Under the pieces are notes generated by a model, which made no database searches, was not told where the DNA came from, and worked only from the letters and a program-made list of their open reading frames with translations. A stretch of DNA of 64,000 nucleotides, taken from assembly GCA_013399305.1 (NCBI GenBank), contig VXAI01000096.1:1232961-1296960 (forward strand), written 5' to 3'. The stretch comes from Rostratula benghalensis (lineage: Eukaryota > Chordata > Aves > Charadriiformes > Rostratulidae). Of the stretch, positions 39,701 through 48,700 are shown one piece after another. The first letter of the stretch is position 1, and each line of letters opens with the position of its first letter. A program made the translations under genes and the position numbers.

Positions 39701-42700
39701 ACAGAGGTCATTCATTCAAAATGACAGTTGTCTTGCTGAGGAGATATCACTGAAAACTTTAGATTCTGATTCCTGAGAGAAAAGCCATGAGCTCGACACG
39801 ACGTCAGAGGAACTGGGAAATGTGTGCAGGTCTCTATACCCAAACTTTCAGCAAGGCCTCACGGCGGAGAGAGATGTGTTCAATGAAACCAACAGCAACA
39901 GCCAGAGCTTTCCCTGAACTCAGGTGCAGTTGTCTAACACTGTCCTTCATGTTTCCCGGTGGATACAGCAGAGACCAAGAAGTGAGCACCCTCTCCTGGC
40001 AGCTGGGCAAGACGACACCACGAAGTGGCTTAAAGCACAAATTTTGGTCTCTTTGAGCTGGCTGCCTCAGCAGCCCGGCTAGCAGGAGAGGCTGGGGAAG
40101 CTCCAAGAGTATTTTCTTTGGAGCAGAGGGTCTGAGCGTGGCAGCTTCCTGAGGAGATGGCCTCAAGTGGCCGGTGACAGCGCTCCCTGAGGCAGCTCGG
40201 AGCCCCGAGCCCTCCTTCCCATGAGCACTGTCCCCCGGCTTCGGGCCACGTCCCAGGTCAGGGCTGGGGATCCCAGTCAGCTCAGGAGGAGATAATAATC
40301 AAGGACAGACAAAAAGCACTAGGAACATGCAAGAACACACAGCAGATACGTGTGTTCAGATGATGCTGAACACTGTCTTTTTTTAATCTATATTTACACA
40401 CTTCTAAGTTGTAGAAAGGAATTAAAAAAAGAGAATTCAACAATTCCAGAGAAAGCGTATTTTGACTTGGGTGGGTGTGCGTGTGACAACAGTGACATCC
40501 AGTGCAACTCCAGGCTTTGGTAAGCTCTTTTTCCTGCCAGACTGCTAGCAAAACAGCCACTTTGAACTCAGTATCGTTTAGTTTTTAAAATGCAAACAAA
40601 TTAAACATCAGAAAACACTTGAGGAAGTAGCTTGTATTTTCCAACGTGTCTTGCTCGTAGTAAGAACAAAACTTTCAGAATTAATGTAAGCATACAAATA
40701 AAATACCCACTCCTCTCTCCCATCAGCAAGTCTAGTTTAGTGCTAACACAGGCTGTGCAACCAGGGATTACATTTTCTTAACCTGAGCACACACTCTCCT
40801 ACAACGTGGGTGAGGGATTTCTCACTCACCAATCATAAAAGCAGGCTGGTCAGTCCCGTTACTCCAATATTTAAAAAGAGCCAAAAAAACCCCTCGAGCT
40901 TCCATCTAAAATTTATTTATACTAATCAATTACTTTATTTATACAGGCTCATTTGCTCTTGTGCCAACATGATTTTTCATCTTAGTTTTTTCCACTCTGT
41001 TTTTTTCAAGAATACAAAAGTAGTTCCCTCTTAGCTCTCCTGTTGGCAGATAAAAATATGTAATTCTTCAAGTCAAGCAACAAGCCCTGCACAGATTCCA
41101 GCTGGAAGGGCCCCCAGTCACTAGCACAGAGACATCAGTGCCTGTACATTCCCCACTGAAACTCTCTCACCCGGTGTCATCCTGAACAGGCTGGAGAGGT
41201 GGGCCCAGGTGAACCTCACGGGGTTCAACAAGAGCAAGTGCAGGGTTCTGCTCCTGGGCCGGAACAATCCTCACCATCCATACAGACCAGGGGATGAGGT
41301 ATTAGAAAGCAGCCCTGAGGAAAGGGACTTGGGAGGTGCTGATGGATGAGAAGCTGGACATGAGCAGGCAGGGTGCACTTGCAGCCCAGAAGGCCAATCC
41401 CATTCTGGGCTGCATCAAAAGATGTATTGCCAGCAGATCCAGAGAGGTGATTCTGCCACTTTGCTCTGCTCTGGTGAGACTCACCTGGAGCACTGTGTGC
41501 AGGTCTGGAGCCCTCAATTGAGGAAGGACGTGGACCTGATGGAGCGGGTCCAGAGGAGGGCCACAAATCATCAGGGAGTTGGAGCACCATTCCTACAAGG
41601 ACAGGCTGAGGGAGCTGGGGTTGTTCAGCCTGGAGAAGAGGAGGCTCTGGGGAGACCTAAGAGCAGCCTTCTGGTACCTGAAAGGGGCCTACTGAAAGGC
41701 TGGGGAGAGTCTGTTTACAAAGGCCTGCAGTTGACAGGACGAGGGGCAATGGCTTCAAGCTGGAGAAGAGCAGATTTAGATTGGATACTAGGAATAGGTT
41801 CTTTACTATTAGGGTGGTGGAACACTGGAACAGGTTGCCCAGGGAGGTGGTTGAGGCCCATTCCCTGGAGATCTTCAAGGGGGGGCTCCACAAGGCCCTG
41901 GGCAACCTGGTCTAGTTGGGGGTGTCCCTGCTGACTGCAGGGAGGTCAGACTAGATAACCCTAGAGGTCCCTTCTGGCCTGGACCATTCTATGATTCTAA
42001 GTATCCCAGAATGACAGTAACATTTTTTTAGGGCTTTATTCCATAGGCAGGCTGTCACTATCCACTGGGAGGCACCGAGGTTCTCCTCTGCCTTTTCCAA
42101 GCCATTTCTTTCTAATGGACAGCAGAAATCCTGCATGTGTGACCTTGCACTATTGAATTTCTATTAACAGCAAGATTTAGGTGATGTGACACTGCTGTAA
42201 ATATGCTCCTCTCTTTGCTTGTCGATTCAGTGTCAGCATTAACTTTCCAAAATTTTATGCCAAGCTTATTAGAGAGAACATCAAAATTGGCCTCCAGACA
42301 AATTCTAAGGGAACTATGCTAGCAAACGCCTGGTGGTTCCCCTCCTGAAGACACAGGCATCTATCATCACACCCATTCATGACCCCGAGTCTCTGGGCAG
42401 CCAGCAAGGACTGGGTGACAAGGATGGGCTCTGTCTGCACCTGCTCCCTAATGCACTCTCCACAACAGCGTGACTTGCACCAGCAAAACTGTACTGTGTT
42501 CTACACACACAGGGAATAACAACAATAAAAAAAATGTGGGTTTGTTGGTGTTGGTTTTGTTTTGTTTTTTTTTAAACCTAATTGTATTTTTACTGATGCT
42601 GTTTGGCACAGCTGAGCTGGCAGAGTGCAGCGCAGGGGTAGCAAAGTCATTCAAAGCGCGTCTCCTGACGATTAACACAATATAACTGCACTGTTAATTC

Positions 42701-45700
42701 AGTTGTCCACCACTGTAAAGCTGGTATTACATTAGTTTGTGTAATATCCGAGCTATGATAACAAGTTTCTTTAACAGAGGTCATGTAAGGTAAGCCACAC
42801 CAGAGAAGCAGACAGACTGCTCCTCATGCTACTGCAAAATACCATCGCTGATTCCACACAGCTCCCTCAAGGTGGGCTGCAGGGACACCACCACCCTGAG
42901 TAAGCTTGCTTTTGCTAGAGCCATAGTACACTAAGGAAAAATGAAGTGAGGATAGGCCTATCCCCTTCAAAAATGACAACTGAATGTTTATTTTGAACAA
43001 AAAGCATACTATTACATCCCAGTGTATGGAGGAACCTCTGTGAGGTCTTTGTTTACTGCACATCTTTACTACTAACACAGCTGTCATACTTCAATAAATT
43101 CTTTAATGCTTTGCACTTCTGCAGGTTACCTTTGGACTCAAAATGCTTCTGTTCTGTGAACAGACCTCAGGTTTTTTGCTGATTTAAGTCTCCTTTATTT
43201 AAGTCTCCTTTGCTGATTTTAAGTCTCCTGTACCAAAAGTGGTGGCACTGGATCTGATTGCCTGAGCACCACAGAGTGCTTTCCAAGCAAGGTGCCACGC
43301 ACAAGTCACTACCCTCATTGCCATTGCAAAAAACCCACAACCAACCTTTGAAAGACTATTAAATAGTAACGTTATTAAAGAGTTGGATAAGGAAGGATAA
43401 AGGCTGGCAGCTTGGAAGGTGTTTCAATTGCTGGAAGTGACCCAAGAGGTTTGGAAACCAGCTCTACATGGCTCACCTTCACTGATGACCCAATACACAA
43501 AGCCAGATTTCACATTCAGATCTCACCCAATGGGACAGTGCACTCTGGGATTTTACCAAGATGTATTTGATTAAAGATATCCAAGGGCAAAGATAAGAGC
43601 TTATCAAGACTTCATCCTATGCATTAAGCCTGTGCTTGACAATTATCCTCATCAGTTTTCTAACTACTACAAGTCAAGTGTTTGGCAGAGCTATTATTTC
43701 CTCCTTGGCCTCTTTGAGAGCCACCATTAAAACCTTCTCTGAGAGCACATTTGAATTCTGCTGTTCAAGAACTATGCCACCAACTTTCTAAAGCTAGCTC
43801 ATCTATAACAGTTGTCCTGTAGCAATCACTAGAAGAAGAAAGAGACTGCCCAGTTTGGGCTTCATGAGAAAAGTCAAGCTTATCTTCTGGTGCAAAAAAG
43901 GCTAAGAGCCCCTTAACTTTTAGCATATGGTGATGGGATTACACTGTGCTATGTACACAGAAGACGACAAGCAGTAATAATAAAAAGGTGAAAAATAAAA
44001 TAATAATAATAATAAATAATAAATAATAAAATGAATAATAAAAAGGTAAAATTCCTCATTTCTCATTACTGTAAGAAATGTGATTCTAGTTAGGCTTCCA
44101 GATGGAGAGCATCACCTTGTTCAGAGGAAACCTAAACATTCAGTGTATCAAAAATATCAATGTAGAAGACGGTAAGAAAATGCACACTCTAACACTCACA
44201 TGTTTAAAAGATCCATGGGGGGCTGCAGTTGCTCCTGTGTCTTCTAGATACTCATCCCAATTGAATTCCAGTTCTTCCACACTGGAACCAGCATCTGGAA
44301 GAGAAAACAAACACCTTATATTTAGCAACCTGTTGGCTTAAGTTTTAGGCTACTAAAAACTACAGCAAAACCCCTTTCAGTTCCAAATGACTGACTACAC
44401 AAGTGTACACCAAACTTGAGTTATGTATTTCAACACCACAGACACCATTACATTGCCTTTCTTTGTATGTGAAGGGCACTGTAAGTTGGATTTGGTCTGA
44501 AAAACAGCTTGATCTTGTGGATACTGAATAAGCACAAATTGTTTACGGTTTGTGAGAGGAACATGGGCAGAAGAGATCTGTATTCATATCAACAAATACG
44601 AGAGGCTCAAATCTCTGGGCAGCCTGGACTGTCAGAGTTAATTAAAAACTATCCAGGAAACAGCAATACTGATAGTAAGGGGTTTGAAAAGAAAGATGAA
44701 AACCACTTGAAATACAACTCCCCTCTTTTTAAAGTTAGATAGCATCCCTTTAGACGTTATAAGATAGATTCAGGGTAGCTCTAAGGAAAACACCTCCAGA
44801 CAACTTAATTCAAGAACAGTGAAATTAGTCACTTAAATAAACAGCTCATAAGGTGTAACAGCTTCTTTAAACCAAGAAAACCTGTCTTCTGGATGCACTT
44901 AAAATAAAAAATATGCTAAACCCACTCAAGCCACAGTTCAAAACTCACTCAGGCTGTTAGGGAAGGAATTAGCTGTAGTGAACCACACTACAAATTAGTC
45001 AGATTTTCTATTATTATTGTCAAGCCTGTCCCCCAGCACCAGTCTCCCCTTCAGTTCTTGGCTCACTTCCCTGCTCCCCTCCTATTCCTGTCTCCTCCAA
45101 TATGTAACCCACTCTGCTGCAAGCACAGGTTGGATTTCAGGTCCCCTATTCAGTTCAACATGCAGCCACCTTATATTTTTCGTGCAGGAACAACAGGGAT
45201 GACCAGGGAGGGTCCCACCTCACATAAGAGGAATTTTTAACCTCAGCACACAAAGTACAACTTCAAGTTCAGCAGTGAAAGGGACAGAAGTGATATGACA
45301 GGAGTAAAACTTTTCATTTTCACTTTTAGGCCAACTACCACCTACATCATAGTTGTCTTTATGAATGAACACAAAAAGACTTTCATCCCTTAGTACCAGG
45401 AAACCTGAGACGTTGTTTACACTGGAAAACAGAGAAATCTCTGCGTATCAAAGCACAGGGAGAGCTCAGCCCAAGGTTACAGGACACAAATGTTTCCTAC
45501 ATGCTCAGCCTTTCTTGGGACAGGTGGCAACTGTTCTTTCTAGGAATAGTAGCTTGAGGAGGAAGCTTCACATGTCCAAAAAAAAATAATTAAATACTAT
45601 TACATACCCTTATCAGACCCACAGACATGCTGACAACCTGCTAAGTATGTTCCACAACAGTTCTTAGTCCTCAAACAGAGAGGGGCAAATATTTGCCCAG

Positions 45701-48700
45701 AAAGCTGAGCTACTGTAAAATGTCTAAAAAACCTGCAAGTCCTACGTGTAAAGTAGCTCCATTTTCTCTTCAAACTGATTGTTAAGCTCATCTTCCACTT
45801 TCCATTGTAATTCCAGGAATTATCATTTCCCCAGATTTAGAAATGCATATTCAGTTAGCTTTTGTTTGCTGATGACAGTATCAGTTTTAAAGGCAGCTCT
45901 TATCTCTCCCCAAACCCAATTTCATTTTGCTATTTTTAAACAACCACAGCTGGTTATAGTGGCCTTTCATAAGCCTCAGAGCTAAAAAAAATTGAGGGCT
46001 TGACTATCACCAATCATTTCTGGGAGATAATCTACAACTTACTGAAGAACTAGGCCTGAAAAAGGAGAGAAGTAATTTTATTTTAAAAATTTGAGGGAGT
46101 AAAGAGGTTAAAGCACAGACCACAGCTGTTTGCAAATTAGGGTGGAGCTGATCAAAGCTTTGCCTGCAAGTCATTCTAAGAAGAATATAATTTCATTACA
46201 AAGTGTTGTTAAAACAGAGTTAAGACTTCTTAACTCATTAAAACAGCATTTTACTTTAATATAACCATAAAAATGCTAAAGTTCCCAGCTGCAGAACTAA
46301 AGTAGGAAGAAACATCAACTCGAACACATCATCTATGGTTTGTCGAAGCCAAGAGCGAATTCTGTCTGATTTGTCTCTCCCCTAGAGCAAACCAGCTCAC
46401 CCTTTCCCACTGAAAAGCACCCAGCTGCTCAACAGCAGCAACAACCCCACCTTCATCCATCTCCAAAAAGCACTTTGTATGTAAAAAGCACGGCTTGCAC
46501 TGTCTAATGCATTCCTCTTTGAAGGGAGACGCAAAGGAAGGCGACTGCTCTGTGCTTTTTAACAAGTCTGAAAGCCAAGCAGCCTGACCTGGGAATACCA
46601 CACGGATCCTGAGGCTTTCCAACCCTGCTCTTTACCAAGCTGCTCACAGCCCCGAGTCTTCAATAACGTGTTATCATCAGATAACTGTCTAAGGGGCAGT
46701 TAAGCTCCTTAAATGAGGCACAGGTCACTTAACACACTGAAAGGGTCAATTAGTAACTTATGTTGCCACTTAATTGCTACAAGGAGCTCCTGAGAAAGCC
46801 AGTTCCCGTGCTGCTCCAGCTACCCTTCTGCCTGTAACTAGGGTTAAAACCAGTTCCCAACCGAGTTGAGAGTTACCACGGGTCCTTTGTCACCCCACAC
46901 TAATCCACGGCCTCTGCAGCCTGCGTGTTCTCCTGTCTCGAAGAGCTGTTTCCTTCGGTGAGAAGGGCTCTGAGTGCTTCCTACCGCACCATGCCCAGAT
47001 CTCACCAGCAGAGCCAGCTGCTCTCCCGCAACTCATTTTATAGGAAAAAGAAAAAAAAAAATTAAAAATTACAAATTCCTGTCCAACACTTACTGCAAAT
47101 GCAATACTCTGCCTGCTTTATTTTAGGGAGTTTCATTGACTAAGAGGGATTTGTTTTTTTTTAAACTTATTTTGTAAAGCACCCAGAACTTCCACTGTTT
47201 CGTTCATTCACAAGAGTTTAACTCAGCTTGCATTTACACTTTACTACTGTTTTACAATTAAAGAAGACTAGGTGGTTAGCCTTGCACTGAGCACACAGAG
47301 CTGGGGAGTTCAGGTGCTCTCCTTCCTGCAGAGGCTGCTTAGCTCTAGGATTTAACAAATCTATCTGCTGCTTCTCATACCTGGCCCTGCCACAGCATTC
47401 CAGGTTATTTAGCAAAGCACTTCATCAGTGGGGAACACAAAAAGTTCATTGACTAAGGCTCCAAGGAAAAATACTGTATGAGGGTTCGTAGTCAGAGCAG
47501 TAAATTAGTTTTTTAATTGTGGCATGTGGTAGGACTACATAAACCATGACAAATCTCAGAAATCAAGTATCTGGTTTTCAATACCTGAATGCAGATACAC
47601 TCCAGAAGCGTGCTGAAGGACCATCGCTCTGAGAAGGCTCAAGCTAGCTGGAAATCTTTGAGAGAATCCAGTAGCTTTTCTGGTTTTATTAGCAGGATGG
47701 CAGGACAGCTGCAGCAGAGCAGGCCCTGTATAAATCAAGCCTTTCAGCTATTCTGCTGACGTTTTTTGCAAGACCCTATTGCACAGCACCGTCCTCAGGG
47801 GTTTGCAGACCCCAGGATCCACAGAGAACCTGTGTAATGAAGCTACATTTCTGAGGGGCCATATGTCTGTATTAAACATCCTGACCAGTCTGAGTTCAAT
47901 AAAACTCAATAAAACCTCAGATATTTATACTAGAAATTAATTTCTACTGTGAGATAACTTGCAAATTAATAGGATAGATGACAACAACCATACCCGTATT
48001 TAATAATTTAATCCCAAAGCACAGTTTATTAATGTAATGCATGAGTGTACATATGTTTCTTCTTTCTCTCCATATCCTTAACAGAAAGGAATTCCTACAA
48101 GTCCTACACGAATCCAACTTTTTACTACGTGGAGACATTTGTCTACAGCAGACAGGAGGGTTGAGCCACACATTAGCTCAGTGGCAAAGCACAACTTTGG
48201 CAAAGGTGGGGAAAGAAACCAGCTGAGATTTTTATCTCTGTGACCCCTCCACACAACTAAGATTTTGCTTTCAAATCAAGCTGACAAAAATTTTCTCAAG
48301 TAAAATCTGAGAAGTGTCCAACAGAGGGGTCTGTGGAGAACACTTACCCACTCTGGAGGTGAGAAAATTAGAAATTTCATAGGTAGGTACACTGTTTCCC
48401 ATTTATCACTATTTCTACTAGCATTATTCTGAACATTAACTCTTCCTTTCTGAATTTTACCATGAATTATGTCCTGGCGCTCTCTGATACATACAGGAAG
48501 AGAAAGAATACTGAATTGTAACCCTTTGGATAGAAGACGGTAGAGAAACATTAAAGACATAAGCACTTAAAAATACCTGCAATGGAAACAGTCTACATCA
48601 GACTGTTTTGATCTTTGGATTTAAGTTAAATTCTCACTGCAAATAATTTTCATGCATCTTTAATGTGATTTAGTTGAAGACTGTCATATTGGACACTTAA

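Larger units (their letters stand above)
38483..44199 (-). other. SFMBT1: SFMBT1 intron 2
   Basis: A 5717-base intron. It holds a CR1 LINE copy in antisense (41.2-42.0 kb), a moderately GC-rich patch at about 40060-40280, a small triplicated motif at 43183-43229 and a TAA-type microsatellite at about 43992-44040. No extra exon is recognised. Confidence 0.9.

Noticed and set aside
41422..41934. 170-codon frame in intron 2
   Set aside because: It lies wholly within the truncated CR1 copy and is not in an intact CR1 reading frame.
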